From positions 3,936,501-4,000,500 of the forward strand of contig NZ_CP022219.1 of the NCBI RefSeq assembly GCF_004114915.1: 64,000 nt of DNA, written 5' to 3'. This DNA comes from Bradyrhizobium guangxiense (GTDB lineage: Bacteria; Pseudomonadota; Alphaproteobacteria; Rhizobiales; Xanthobacteraceae). Shown piece by piece: positions 8,319 through 18,689 of the stretch; positions within the stretch are counted from its first letter, which is position 1, and each line of letters starts with the position of its first letter. Position numbers and translations under genes: made by a program. The notes below the pieces were generated by a model. The model ran no database searches, had not been told where the DNA came from, and saw nothing but the letters and a program-made list of their open reading frames with translations.

Positions 8319-9113
8319 TTAAGGACCTTTGGACGCCACCGCCTTGACCGCCGCCAAGACCGCCACGGCAGCTTCGAAATCCCGCAGGCGCGTGGCCCGG
8401 CGAGCGGCCGCTTCCTCGTCCACGCCCCACTGGTCGGCGTTCCAGTCCTCATCGACATGGGCGGCGGCCCAGACCTGGCCGGGCTCCCGCGCGCCATGAG
8501 CCAGCGCCAGCGCCAACAGCGCCGAGCCGGTCAGGGTCGTCACCACGTGAAGCGCGGCGACCGACCAGGCATCGTCGGGCAGCGCGGCGCGGGCCGCCTG
8601 AAGCGCCTCGTCCGGCTGTTTCACGTGCATGATGCCCTCGGACAGGATGAAATGCGCTCCCAGCGTCTCCGCGGCCCAGAACAGCACGGGATCCCAATGC
8701 GCGGCCTCGCGGGCGACCAGCCCCTCGGGATGGCCGGCACGATAGAACAGCAGATCGGACTGGAAATATTTCGCAAGGTCGTCGCTGACGAACTCGACGC
8801 GGTCGACCACGCCCTCGACCACGCTGTTGGCGATCCGCGTCAACGGCATGGTCGATGGATCGATCGCCTCGCCCTGAGCCGCCCATTCCGCAGCCACGGC
8901 CTCGGCGAGTTCGCGCGACGGGATCACCACCTGGCGACCGGACGGTGTACGGATCGGCTTGCCATCGAGCGTGATGGCAAAACCGTCCTCGGCATCGGTG
9001 ACGCCGGCCTCCTTGTAGAAGCGCTTGCGCAAGGGCGTGCGCGCGGCCTGCCGGATCGCTCCTTGCGGATCGGGCGGGGTCTGCCCCGCGGCTTCTTCGA
9101 ACAATTCGCGCAT
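8319..9113 (-). CDS. ATP12 family chaperone for F1-ATPase assembly
   Basis: The start at 9113 (MRELFEEA) gives 264 residues, matching alphaproteobacterial Atp12 proteins; the longer frame to 9281 overlaps a neighbouring promoter region and looks non-coding. The core carries KRFYKEAGV near the N-terminus, ITLDGKPIRTPSGRQVVIPSRELAEAVAAEW (a hallmark of the family, in part), PLTRIANS, DLLFYRAGHPEGL and WDPVLFW. In mitochondria Atp12 binds free F1 alpha subunit before assembly with beta; bacterial homologues are presumed to do likewise. It is divergent from the DUF3828-like gene. Confidence 0.9.
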   Translation of the reverse strand: MRELFEEAAGQTPPDPQGAIRQAARTPLRKRFYKEAGVTDAEDGFAITLDGKPIRTPSGRQVVIPSRELAEAVAAEWAAQGEAIDPSTMPLTRIANSVVEGVVDRVEFVSDDLAKYFQSDLLFYRAGHPEGLVAREAAHWDPVLFWAAETLGAHFILSEGIMHVKQPDEALQAARAALPDDAWSVAALHVVTTLTGSALLALALAHGAREPGQVWAAAHVDEDWNADQWGVDEEAAARRATRLRDFEAAVAVLAAVKAVASKGP

Positions 9114-9186
9114 GTCGTTTCGGCCCTGGTCACTGGATGCTAGGCTTTTAAGATAAGACCGGCAGCCGATAAAGCGAGCAGCGGGC

Positions 9187-9633
9187 ATGAGGGAACTTGC
9201 GGGCATCGTGGCCCTGTTCGCGGGGCTTTGGCCGGCCGCGGCGGAGGCCGGCTTTCGCACCCCGGAATCGCTGGTCCGCAACGTCTATGCCCATTATGGC
9301 GAAGGCGCGCCGGAGCTGTCGAAGGGGCTGCCGCGGGATGCGGCCACAGCCCGGCAATTCTTCGATCCTCCCTTGCGCAGGGCCTGGAGCGCGCCGCGGG
9401 TCGAACCCTACGATTTCCTGGTGCAAAGCCAGAGCTGGAAGCTCGGCCCGGTCGCGATCGCGGTGGTCCGCAGGCAATACGACAAGACCTATGTCGCCGC
9501 GAATTTCGACAATCGCGGCAGGGCCGTGACGCTGAACTTCATCCTGGTCAACGGTCCCGAGGGCTGGCTGATCACGGATATCGAGAGCCCGCATGATAGC
9601 TTGCGGATGTTTCTGGAGCAGTTTCGGAATTGA
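9187..9633 (+). CDS. Exported DUF3828-like protein
   Basis: A 148-residue protein with a short signal peptide (MRELAGIVALFAGLWPAAAEA). A compact domain follows, containing SLVRNVYAHYGEG, FFDPPLRRAW, VAIAVVRRQYDKTYVAANFDN and GWLITDIES. This layout is that of small periplasmic DUF3828/NTF2-like proteins, where a substrate pocket is suspected but no activity is assigned. The ATG at 9187 lies 73 bases from the divergent atp12 start, so the two may share a regulatory region. Function unknown. Confidence 0.7.
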   Translation: MRELAGIVALFAGLWPAAAEAGFRTPESLVRNVYAHYGEGAPELSKGLPRDAATARQFFDPPLRRAWSAPRVEPYDFLVQSQSWKLGPVAIAVVRRQYDKTYVAANFDNRGRAVTLNFILVNGPEGWLITDIESPHDSLRMFLEQFRN

Positions 9634-9663
9634 GGGGGCCGCCGCTGATAGCGCGGCGCGCCC

Positions 9664-10887
9664 CTATTCCTCCGGCGCGTTCTCGATCGGATCGAACCGG
9701 CTGGCATCCAGCCCGAGCAGATTCCACGACTGTTGCATGTGCGGCGGCAGCGGCGCGGTGGCGTCGATCACGCCGCCGCGCGGGTGCGGGATGATGATGC
9801 GCCGCGCGAGCAGATGCAGCCGGTTCTGCAGGCCGCCCGGCAGCTCCCAGTTCTCAATGTTGAAATATTTGGGATCGCCGATGATGGGGTGGCCGATATG
9901 GGCCATGTGGGCGCGCAGCTGGTGGGTACGTCCCGTTACCGGCTTGAGCGACACCCAGGTCAGCTTGTTGCCGGCGGTCTCCACCACCGCGTAATAGGTC
10001 ACCGCGTGGCTCGCACCCTCGTCGCCATGCTGGGCGATGCGCATGATGGTGTCGTCCTCGCTCTCTTCCTTCGCCAGGAAGGTCGAGATACGTCCCTGCT
10101 TTGGCTTCGGCAGGCCCGGCACCAGCGCCCAATAGATCTTGCGCGCCGACCGCGAGCGGAATGCCCCGGTCAGATGCGAGGCGGCAAAGCGCGTCTTGGC
10201 GATCAGCAGGCAGCCCGAGGTCTCGCGATCAATGCGGTGCACGAGCCGCGGCTTCTGGCCTTTGGCGTCACGCATCACCTCCAGCATCTGGTCGATGTGC
10301 CGCGTCATGCCCGAGCCACCTTGCACGGCAAGGCCCGCCGGCTTGTTCAGGACGAGGACGTCGTCGTCCTCGAAGATCGTCATCTCCTTCAGCGCCTTGA
10401 GCGTCTTCTGCGCAGCCTCCGAGAGCGGGCCTGCCGCCTTCGGCGCGTCGAGCTTCAGCGGCGGAATGCGGACGCTCTGCCCCCCCTCCAGACGGTCCTT
10501 GCTGTCGACGCGCTTGCCGTCGACGCGCAGCTCGCCTTTGCGGACGACGCGCTGGATGTGGGAGAACGACAGGCCGGGAAAGCGCGCTTCGAGGAAGCGA
10601 TCGACGCGCATGTTGTTCTCGTCGGCCGTCACTGTGACGGTCTGCACTTTTGTCGGCAGCAGCGCCTCGACGGGTTTTGTAGGTGCGGCTCTTTCCAGCT
10701 CAGCCTTGGGCGGACGCCGCTCGGCGCGCTCGCCGGCAAAGCGCGGCGGCTTCGCACCCGGCTTACCGCCGGGCTTGCCAAGACGCGGACCGGCCTTCTT
10801 CGCACTACGCGCCTGATGCGGACGCGAATCGTCGCGCTCGTCACGCGAACGCGGCTTCGGGTTCATTCTCTTGATGCGGCGGCTCAT
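9664..10887 (-). CDS. RluA-family 23S rRNA pseudouridine synthase (RluC-like)
   Basis: A 407-residue enzyme. Residues 1-75 are a basic, low-complexity extension rich in Lys, Arg and Pro. Residues 93-142 form an S4 RNA-binding domain (MRVDRFLEARFPG, then VRKGELRVDGKRV). The catalytic domain follows with HRIDRETSG at 217-225, where Asp220 is the catalytic residue, and VTGRTHQLRAHMAHIGHPI near residue 325. It isomerises uridine to pseudouridine; RluC sites in 23S rRNA are the likeliest target given the S4 domain. An alternative ATG seven codons in (10866) is possible. It sits just downstream of rarA. Confidence 0.9.
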   Translation of the reverse strand: MSRRIKRMNPKPRSRDERDDSRPHQARSAKKAGPRLGKPGGKPGAKPPRFAGERAERRPPKAELERAAPTKPVEALLPTKVQTVTVTADENNMRVDRFLEARFPGLSFSHIQRVVRKGELRVDGKRVDSKDRLEGGQSVRIPPLKLDAPKAAGPLSEAAQKTLKALKEMTIFEDDDVLVLNKPAGLAVQGGSGMTRHIDQMLEVMRDAKGQKPRLVHRIDRETSGCLLIAKTRFAASHLTGAFRSRSARKIYWALVPGLPKPKQGRISTFLAKEESEDDTIMRIAQHGDEGASHAVTYYAVVETAGNKLTWVSLKPVTGRTHQLRAHMAHIGHPIIGDPKYFNIENWELPGGLQNRLHLLARRIIIPHPRGGVIDATAPLPPHMQQSWNLLGLDASRFDPIENAPEE

Positions 10888-10939
10888 GGATGCCTGCGTA
10901 CCCTAAAAGCCGGCTCCCGTCACGGCGAAATGGCCATTT

Positions 10940-12273
10940 CTACCGCGAGCCGCCCCGCTCCTTGCGCAGCTTGGCCCAATAGTCCAGCCGCTTCCGGATC
11001 TCGCGCTCGAAGCCTCGCTCGGGCGGGTCGTAGAAGGTCTGACGCCCCAGCGCTTCCGGGAAGTAGTCCTGGCCGGAGAAGGCATCGGGGGCGTCGTGGT
11101 CGTATTCGTAAGCTGCGCCGTAGCCTTCCGACTTCATCAGCTTGGTCGGGGAGTTCAGGATGTGCTTGGGCGGCAGCAGCGAGCCGGCCTGCTTGGCGAC
11201 CTGCATGGCGGTGCCGAAGGCGGTGTAGACCGCGTTCGATTTCGGTGCGGTGGCAAGATAGACGACGGCCTGCGCGATGGCGAGTTCGCCTTCGGGATGG
11301 CCGAGGAAATCGAAGGCGTCCTTCGCCGCATTGGCGATCACGAGCGCCTGCGGATCGGCAAGGCCGATGTCCTCGACCGCCATGCGCACGACGCGGCGGG
11401 CCAGGAACAACGGGTCCTCGCCGGCATCGAGCATGCGCGCAAGATAGTACAGCGCGGCGTCGGGATCGGAGCCGCGCACCGACTTGTGCAGCGCCGAGAT
11501 CAGGTTGTAATGGCCATCGGCCGACTTGTCATAGATCGGCGCACGGCGCTGCAAGATGTCCTGCAGCTGCGCGGCGTTGAACACCTCGTCCGCGCGCGCC
11601 GAACGCCAGACTTCCTCGGCCAGCGTCAGCGAAGCGCGGCCGTCGCCGTCGGCCATGCGCACCAGCACCGCACGCGCCTCGGCGTCCAGCGGCAGCTTCC
11701 TGCCCTCGACCGCCTCGGCATGCGCGAACAGCTTTTCAATCGCGGCGGCGTCGAGCGAGCGGAACACCAGCACGCGCGCGCGAGAGAGCAACGCCGCGTT
11801 GAGCTCGAAGGACGGGTTTTCGGTGGTGGCCCCGACCATCACCACTGTGCCGTCTTCCATCACGGGCAGAAACGAATCCTGCTGGGCGCGGTTGAATCTG
11901 TGTACCTCGTCGACGAACAGCAGCGTGCCCTTGCCCGTCTCGCGGCGCGCGCGCGCGGCGTCGAAGGCCTTCTTCAGATCGGCAACGCCGGAGAACACCG
12001 CGGAGATCTGCTCGAAATGCAGATCCGTCGCATCCGCCAGCAGCCGGGCCACCGTGGTCTTGCCGGTGCCGGGCGGGCCCCAGAACACCAGGGACCCCAG
12101 CGTGCGCGTCTCCAGCATGCGCGTCAGCGCACCGTCGGGACCGAGGATGTGGTCCTGGCCGACGACCTCCGACAGCGCGCGCGGGCGCAGCCGATCCGGC
12201 AGCGGATGCGGAGCCTCTTGGTCGAGCCCCGCCGCGGCAAACAGAGTTGGCGTCTGTTGTGGTCGTTTCGGAC

Positions 12274-12277
<4 letters not shown>
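10940..12277 (-). CDS. rarA: Replication-associated recombination protein A (MgsA/RarA AAA+ ATPase)
   Basis: A 445-residue AAA+ ATPase with Walker A GPPGTGKT (67-74), Walker B FVDEVH (121-126) and a sensor region ATTENPSFELN. The C-terminal MgsA half contains SALHKSVRGSDPDAALYYLARML and GEDPLFLARRVVRMAVEDIGLADP. The protein acts at stalled replication forks and interacts with SSB. The ATG overlaps the stop of the upstream degP-like gene by four bases, so the two are cotranscribed and translationally coupled. Length and motifs are complete. Confidence 0.95.
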
Positions 12278-13680
<1,403 letters not shown>

Positions 13681-13994
13681 TCCTACCTCTTGGAAAAGAC
13701 GCCGGAATATAGGCGCGTTCGTCCCCCAATAGAAGGGCGGCGGGCGGCAATATTCGGCCCCCATCCGGCGGCTCCGGCATGCAAGCGGAACGTGCGAAAA
13801 GGCAACTGGCTGGTCCTCCTGCATTGGCATGACGCGCGTCATCTTGCATTCTTTGCTACGGCGGATTCGGTTGCGACGAAATTGCATCAGTGGGAACCGC
13901 GCAATCGACACGCGCCGTCGCGGGGCAGTCATCGACCATTCCTAGGCTCTGCGCTTGCGACTTGGGGAAGTTCGTCCAACGAGGGAGTGATGAC
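13681..13994. other. Divergent intergenic region between the protease and porin genes
   Basis: No gene is supported in these 314 bases. On the minus strand a CTATATT -10-like element (13706-13712) precedes the protease gene but lacks a convincing -35. On the plus side a GAGGGAG ribosome binding site (13981-13987) precedes the porin GTG start. An open frame crossing the region has poor coding character. Confidence 0.6.
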
Positions 13995-15608
13995 GTGAGC
14001 AAGACAAGGATTGCAGCCGCGGCGATTGGTCTCGCCGGCGCGCTGGCGGCCTCGCAAGCCCGGGCCCAATCAGCCAACAGCAGCGAGCAGGAGATCGCGC
14101 TTCTCAAGCAGCAGCTGAAGATGCTGGAGCAGAAGCTCGACAGGCTGCAGAGCCAGACCGCCGCGAACACGGCGGCCGCGGCGAAAGCCAAGGCCGAGGT
14201 AAAGGCCGAAGCCAAAGCCGAAGCGCGCTCTGAGGCGAAAGCGGTCGTGGCCAATGCGACTGCGGCGATCCCCGTCAAGGGACCGGCGCCTGCGTCCGGC
14301 GTCGTCGTGACCATGCCGAACAACCGGCCGACCATCTGCACTACGGACCAGGCCAACTGCGTCGCCATCACCAGCCGCTTGCATTGGGATGTCGGCGGCT
14401 ACGACTATCGCCCCAACACGGCGGCGACCGTGCCGCAGAAGCTCGACAGCGGCCAGAACGTCCGCCGCGCGCGCATCGGCGTCGCCGGCAAGTTCTTCAA
14501 CGATTGGAATTTCGCGCTGATCTACGATTTCGGCGGCTCCTCCGACGGTTTCGGCGGCGCGGCGCCAGGCTCCCTGCCTGGCGGGGCCGTGTCCGGCGTC
14601 GAGAACGCCTATCTCAGCTATACCGGCCTGAAGCCGTTCGGCGGAAAGATGGCGATCGAGGGCGGCATCATGGACCTGCCCTACACCATGGACGAAGCCA
14701 CCAGCTCCAACGACACGCTGTTCATGGAGCGCGCCTCGGCCGGCATCGTCGCCACCAACATCGCCGCGGGCGACTTCCGCTCCGCGATCGGCACGCGCTG
14801 GTATAGCGACCAGCTCTGGATCGGCGGCTACGTCACGGGACCGTCGACCGGCGCGATCCACTCGGCATCGAGCGCTGCGCCTGTGGGCACCAGCGAGCAA
14901 TACGGCGCGGTGGCGCGTATCGCCGGCAACCCGATCAGCGGCAAGGACTACTCCGTCCATATCGGCGCTGACGCAGAGTGGCTGATCCAGCCGCCGCGCA
15001 ATCTCGTCGCCAACACGCAAACGCTCGCGCTCAGCGACCGTCCGGAATTGCGCATCGATCCGACCGCCTTGATCTCCACCGGCGCGATCCCCAACGTCTC
15101 GGGCGCGCAGGTCTACAGCGTCGAGGCGGCCGCGACCTATGGCCCGTTCATCGTCCAGGGCGAATACTTCTGGTACAACATCGACCGCAACGCCAACACC
15201 AGCGTGCCGCTGGTCGGTGCACCGAGCCTGAAATTCCAGGGCGGCTATGCCCAGGCCGGCTACGTGCTGACCGGCGAGAGCCGGTCCTACAACGCGGCGA
15301 GCGCGGCCTATGGCGGCGTCAAGCCGGCGCATCCATTCTCCCTCGACGGCGGCGGCTGGGGCGCGTGGGAAATCGCGGGACGCTTCTCGACGATCGACCT
15401 CAACAACCAGCTCGCGACCGCCAACGGCGTCGCCGGTGGACGGCAGACCGTCTACACGCTGGCGCTCAACTGGTACGTCAACGGCAACGTCCGCTTTATG
15501 CTCGACTATCTGCATGGCACCGTGTCGCGACAGGCCTCGCCGGTCTCGACCGCCGATGTCGGCTCGAAATACGACGCCATCGCGATGCGCACGCAGTTCG
15601 CGTTCTGA
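13995..15608 (+). CDS. Outer-membrane porin (OprO/OprP phosphate-selective porin-like)
   Basis: The GTG at 13995 (VSKTRIAAAAIGLAGALAASQARA, a signal peptide) is chosen because GAGGGAG lies 7 bases upstream; no ATG start in frame keeps the signal peptide. After cleavage comes an ELLKQQLKMLEQKLDRLQ-like coiled coil (about residues 30-60) and an Ala/Lys/Glu-rich linker. A beta-barrel of about 410 residues then ends in Phe (RTQFAF), the outer-membrane insertion signal. The barrel starts with VRRARIGVAGKFFNDWNFALIYDFG, as in OprO/OprP-family porins. The N-terminal coiled coil probably supports trimer formation. The substrate is not predictable from sequence alone. Confidence 0.85.
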   Translation: MSKTRIAAAAIGLAGALAASQARAQSANSSEQEIALLKQQLKMLEQKLDRLQSQTAANTAAAAKAKAEVKAEAKAEARSEAKAVVANATAAIPVKGPAPASGVVVTMPNNRPTICTTDQANCVAITSRLHWDVGGYDYRPNTAATVPQKLDSGQNVRRARIGVAGKFFNDWNFALIYDFGGSSDGFGGAAPGSLPGGAVSGVENAYLSYTGLKPFGGKMAIEGGIMDLPYTMDEATSSNDTLFMERASAGIVATNIAAGDFRSAIGTRWYSDQLWIGGYVTGPSTGAIHSASSAAPVGTSEQYGAVARIAGNPISGKDYSVHIGADAEWLIQPPRNLVANTQTLALSDRPELRIDPTALISTGAIPNVSGAQVYSVEAAATYGPFIVQGEYFWYNIDRNANTSVPLVGAPSLKFQGGYAQAGYVLTGESRSYNAASAAYGGVKPAHPFSLDGGGWGAWEIAGRFSTIDLNNQLATANGVAGGRQTVYTLALNWYVNGNVRFMLDYLHGTVSRQASPVSTADVGSKYDAIAMRTQFAF

Positions 15609-15614
15609 TCTTTC

Positions 15615-15637
15615 ACCTCTCCCCGTCGGGGAGAGGT
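15615..15637. terminator. Stem-loop after the porin gene (terminator-like or REP-type)
   Basis: ACCTCTCCCC pairs perfectly with GGGGAGAGGT around a GTC loop, 7 bases after the porin stop and between two convergent genes. There is no U-run, so it may act as a Rho-independent terminator only weakly, or be one copy of a common CTCTCCCC-type dispersed hairpin. Confidence 0.5.
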
Positions 15638-15665
15638 CAGGGTCTGCACCGCGTACCTCGCCTCT

Positions 15666-16040
15666 TCACGCCGCGCGCTTCTTCTTGACGACCACCGGCG
15701 GCGGCGCGCAGGAGAGCCGCTGCTGGTGGCTTTCGCCCCAGGCTTTCAAAATGTCGATCACCGGCTTGAGGCTCTCACCGAGTTCGGAGAGGCAGTATTC
15801 CACTCGCGGCGGTACTTCGGCGTAGACCTTGCGGATGACGAGATTGTCCTCCTCCAGCGCGCGAAGCTGTTTTGTCAGCATGCGCTGGGTGATCCCCGGC
15901 ATCCGGCGGCGCAACTCGCCGAAACGCTGGGTGCCGCTCTGCAGGTGATAGAGGATCACCCCCTTCCACTTGCCGTCGATCAGATCCAGCGTCGCCTCGA
16001 CCGAGCAGCCGGGACGACGGGCAAAATTGCGCCGTTTCAT
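15666..16040 (-). CDS. HxlR-family winged-helix transcriptional regulator
   Basis: From ATG at 16040 the product has 124 residues (a TTG five codons upstream is less likely). It has the whole HxlR core: GCSVEATLDLIDGKWKGVIL, then the recognition helix region FGELRRRMPGITQRMLTKQLRALE and the wing VRKVYAEVPPRVEY-like segment, ending with a basic KKKRAA tail. The conserved Cys12 corresponds to the redox- or quinone-sensing Cys of QorR/YodB/HypR-type members. It diverges from a quinone-oxidoreductase-like gene, the classic target arrangement. A palindrome overlapping its own promoter suggests autorepression. Confidence 0.9.
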   Translation of the reverse strand: MKRRNFARRPGCSVEATLDLIDGKWKGVILYHLQSGTQRFGELRRRMPGITQRMLTKQLRALEEDNLVIRKVYAEVPPRVEYCLSELGESLKPVIDILKAWGESHQQRLSCAPPPVVVKKKRAA

Positions 16041-16054
16041 GCGGAGTTTTCCCA

Positions 16055-16076
16055 ATAGTATCCAAACAGGGACTAT
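16055..16076. promoter_or_regulatory. Candidate HxlR operator palindrome
   Basis: ATAGT at 16055-16059 and ACTAT at 16072-16076 form an inverted repeat around a GTATCC...GGG core. It overlaps the predicted -10 of the hxlR promoter and lies in the shared gap with the divergent oxidoreductase. Size and AT-rich arms fit winged-helix dimer binding. Confidence 0.45.
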
Positions 16077-16102
16077 ATCCCCGAATTTACAGTACTTGCC
16101 AA
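16074..16102 (-). promoter_or_regulatory. Predicted promoter of the HxlR regulator gene
   Basis: On the minus strand TTGGCA (16097-16102) is followed by a 17-base spacer and GATATA (16074-16079). TATAGT two bases further is an alternative -10. It overlaps the palindrome at 16055-16076. Confidence 0.45.
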
Positions 16103-16174
16103 ATCGAAGCCAGGGAGACAGTTAGCAGGTCAGGCGCCCATGCCAAGCTGCGCGCCATCTGATGGAGACATGCC

Positions 16175-17188
16175 ATGAAAGCCGTCGGCTACAAGAAATC
16201 GCTTCCGATCGAGGAGGCGGAATCGCTGATCGATTTCGAGACCGCAAAATCCGAGCCCAAAGGGCGCGACATCCGCGTCGCCGTGAAGGCGATCTCGGCC
16301 AATCCGGTCGATTACAAGGTGCGCAAGCGCGCCGCCCCGCCCGAGGGCGAGATCAAGATCCTTGGCTATGACGCGGCTGGCGTGGTCGATGCCGTCGGGC
16401 CCGAGGTCTCGCTGTTCAAGCCAGGCGACGAGGTGTTTTACGCGGGCTCGATCCTGCGCCAGGGCACCAATTCCGAATTCCATCTGGTCGACGAGCGCAT
16501 CGTCGGCAGCAAGCCGAAGAGCCTGTCATTCGCCCAGGCCGCCGCCCTTCCGCTCACCTCCATCACCGCCTGGGAGCTGCTGTTCGACCGGCTCGGCGCG
16601 GTGCCGGGCAAAAGCGTCGATCCGCGCACGCTGTTGATCACGGGCGGCGCCGGCGGCGTCGGCTCGATCCTGATCCAGCTCGCCCGCCGCCTCACCGGCC
16701 TCACGGTGCTCGCCACCGCGACGCGGCCGGAATCGCAGAAATGGTGCCTCGATCTCGGCGCACATGCCGTCGTCGACCATGGCAAACCGATGAAGGAGCA
16801 GATCGAGAAATTGAAGCTGCCGCCGGTCGCGCTGGTCGCCAGCCTCACCTTCACCGACCAGCACTACAAGGCGATCGCGGAATTCATGGCACCGCAGGGC
16901 AAGTTCGGCCTGATCGACGATCCCCCGGAATTTGCCATGAGCACATTCAAGGGCAAGGCGATCTCGGTGCACTGGGAATCGATGTTCACGCGCTCCTCGT
17001 TCCAGACGCCGGACATGATCGCGCAGCATCATCTGCTCAACGACGTCGCCGACCTCATCGACAAGGGCGTGTTGCGCACCACGCTGGACCAGACCTTCGG
17101 CACAATCAACGCCGCCAACCTCAAGCGCGCCCATGCGCTGCTCGAGAGCGGCAAGTCGCGCGGCAAGATCGTGCTCGAGGGGTGGTAA
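16175..17188 (+). CDS. Zinc-binding alcohol dehydrogenase family / quinone oxidoreductase-like protein
   Basis: A 337-residue MDR-superfamily enzyme with an N-terminal GroES-like domain (ISANPVDYKVRKR, GYDAAGVVDAVGPEV, FKPGDEVFYAG). A Rossmann domain follows with TGGAGGVGSILIQLARRL near residue 155 for NAD(P)H. The Cys/His zinc ligands of true alcohol dehydrogenases are not apparent, so a zinc-free quinone or enone reductase is likelier than an alcohol dehydrogenase. A GGAGACATGCC ribosome site gives the ATG at 16175. Divergent placement from the HxlR regulator suggests induction by reactive electrophiles or quinones. Confidence 0.88.
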   Translation: MKAVGYKKSLPIEEAESLIDFETAKSEPKGRDIRVAVKAISANPVDYKVRKRAAPPEGEIKILGYDAAGVVDAVGPEVSLFKPGDEVFYAGSILRQGTNSEFHLVDERIVGSKPKSLSFAQAAALPLTSITAWELLFDRLGAVPGKSVDPRTLLITGGAGGVGSILIQLARRLTGLTVLATATRPESQKWCLDLGAHAVVDHGKPMKEQIEKLKLPPVALVASLTFTDQHYKAIAEFMAPQGKFGLIDDPPEFAMSTFKGKAISVHWESMFTRSSFQTPDMIAQHHLLNDVADLIDKGVLRTTLDQTFGTINAANLKRAHALLESGKSRGKIVLEGW

Positions 17189-17197
17189 TGGCGTCCC

Positions 17198-17287
17198 AAA
17201 GCGCGATGAGATTTAAATCATCATCGCGCTTGAGGGCTGTTCATGATCATTCCGGAAAACCGCTTCGCACTTTTCCGGATCATGCTT
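17198..17287. repeat. Palindromic repeat, family 1, copy A
   Basis: AAGCGCGATGA and TCATCGCGCTT form the first stem-loop. A second palindrome is built from CATGATC...TCCGGAAAACCG and CACTTTTCCGGATCATG. The same two-part structure recurs at 20692-20772 and 25541-25625. It lies downstream of the oxidoreductase gene. Confidence 0.8.
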
Positions 17288-17310
17288 TGGGGGCAAAGGG
17301 CGCAGTTGCG

Positions 17311-17356
17311 CCGTGCCCACCATCTTCCCGACACGCTACCAAGGTGGTGGGCACGC
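17311..17356. repeat. Palindromic repeat with GTGCCCACC arms
   Basis: CCGTGCCCACCATCTT pairs with AAGGTGGTGGGCACG across a 14-base loop, followed by GCTTTGCCCATCCTACG. This unit directly follows copy A of family 1 and fills the gap up to the ClC gene. The arm sequence is one I associate with abundant Bradyrhizobium intergenic repeats. It may also act as a transcription terminator between the convergent genes. Confidence 0.65.
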
Positions 17357-17372
17357 TTTCGCTTTGCCCATC

Positions 17373-18689
17373 CTACGGCGCCCTATCCTGCGCAGGAGGC
17401 GTTGCCCGTTCGACAAAGCCTTTTGCCAGTGCGTGATAGATGCCCTCCTCGCAGATCATTCGCGAGGTCACATGCGCGATCAGCGCGGCCGCCATCAGCG
17501 GCACGACCATGCCATGGTTGTCCGTCATCTCGGTCACGATTACGAACGCCGTGATCGGCGCCTGCACCACGCCAGCGAAGTACGAGACCATTCCGAGCAG
17601 CATGATCGCGCCGAGCGGCGCGTCGTGGAAGAACGAGGCGATGTTGCTGCCGATGCCGGCGCCGACGGCCAGCGACGGCGAGAAAATGCCGCCCGGTATG
17701 CCGCTGATCGCAGCAAAGGTCGTCGCGACGAGCTTGAGCACGCCGAAATCCTGCGGCAAGGCCGAACCATGCTCCAATGCCGTCTTCACCTGCTCATAGC
17801 CGGTACCGTAGATCGTATCGCCAGAGACCAGGCCGCAGATCGCGACGGCGATGCCGCACGCGAATGCAAACCAGAGGGGATGGCCTTTGATCGCGCGTCC
17901 AAGCGGAGTCTTAAACCCGCGCGCCATCGCGATAACGATGCGGCTGAACAGGCCTCCGGCGAGGCCGCCTGCCACGCCACAGAGCGGAACCGCCAGCCAA
18001 TCCGTGCCACGCGCCAAAGACGTCGCGCTGCTGCCGAAATAGGCGTAATTGCCCGCCAGCGCCAGCGAGGTCAGGCCGGCCGCGATCACCGCCGCAATGA
18101 TGAGGCTGGAGGTGCGGGTCTCAAAAGCGCGGCTCATCTCCTCGATGCCGAATACGATGCCGGCCAGCGGCGTGTTGAACGCCGCGGCAACGCCTGCGGC
18201 GGCGCCGGCCAGGATCAGCCCCGGCTGGCGGCGCGGCGAGACGCGGCCGAGCGCGAACATGATGGAGGCACCGACCTGCACCGTGGGTCCTTCCCGGCCG
18301 ACGGAGCCGCCGCACAACAGACCGAACAGAGTGAGGATCACTTTTCCGACCGCGATCCGGATCGACACCAGACCCTCGCGCGCCCTCTGATCGGTCAGAT
18401 GGCGTGCGGCGATCGCCTGCGGGATGCCGCTGCCCTGCGCGTTGGGAAACAGGCGGATGGTCAGGTAAGCGGACAGCATGAAGCCGAGCGGGGTCACCAC
18501 CAGCACGGCGTAGCGCGACTTCGCCAGCAGCAGCGCGAAAGCATGCTGCGCCAGATCGGCGAGTTGCGCCAGAGCCACAGCCGCCGCGCCAACGCCGATA
18601 CCGCCGAGCAGGAAGATGGCCTGCCGCTGCCATCGCGCGGACGTCAGCCTGAACAGGCGTTTATGGCGGGGCGACAGGGACCGGAGCAT
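17373..18689 (-). CDS. ClC-family chloride channel / chloride-proton exchanger
   Basis: The start at 18689 (MLRSLSPRHK) gives 438 residues with about ten or more membrane segments. The chloride-binding signatures are all present: GSGIP (86-90), GREGP (131-135, with the gating Glu133) and GGIFSPSLA. The proton-pathway glutamate region (GIVFGIEEMSRAF) is also present, so exchange of chloride for protons is more likely than simple conductance. There are no CBS domains. The N-terminal part overlaps the end of the upstream DUF1330 gene by 46 bases, which suggests cotranscription; a role in acid tolerance is known for the family. Confidence 0.93.
   Translation of the reverse strand: MLRSLSPRHKRLFRLTSARWQRQAIFLLGGIGVGAAAVALAQLADLAQHAFALLLAKSRYAVLVVTPLGFMLSAYLTIRLFPNAQGSGIPQAIAARHLTDQRAREGLVSIRIAVGKVILTLFGLLCGGSVGREGPTVQVGASIMFALGRVSPRRQPGLILAGAAAGVAAAFNTPLAGIVFGIEEMSRAFETRTSSLIIAAVIAAGLTSLALAGNYAYFGSSATSLARGTDWLAVPLCGVAGGLAGGLFSRIVIAMARGFKTPLGRAIKGHPLWFAFACGIAVAICGLVSGDTIYGTGYEQVKTALEHGSALPQDFGVLKLVATTFAAISGIPGGIFSPSLAVGAGIGSNIASFFHDAPLGAIMLLGMVSYFAGVVQAPITAFVIVTEMTDNHGMVVPLMAAALIAHVTSRMICEEGIYHALAKGFVERATPPAQDRAP

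Noticed and set aside
13890..13925. GGAAC...CGTC possible EcfG general-stress promoter before the porin
   Set aside because: The spacing is about 18 bases and the -10 lacks the expected GTT, so the match is not better than chance in GC-rich DNA.
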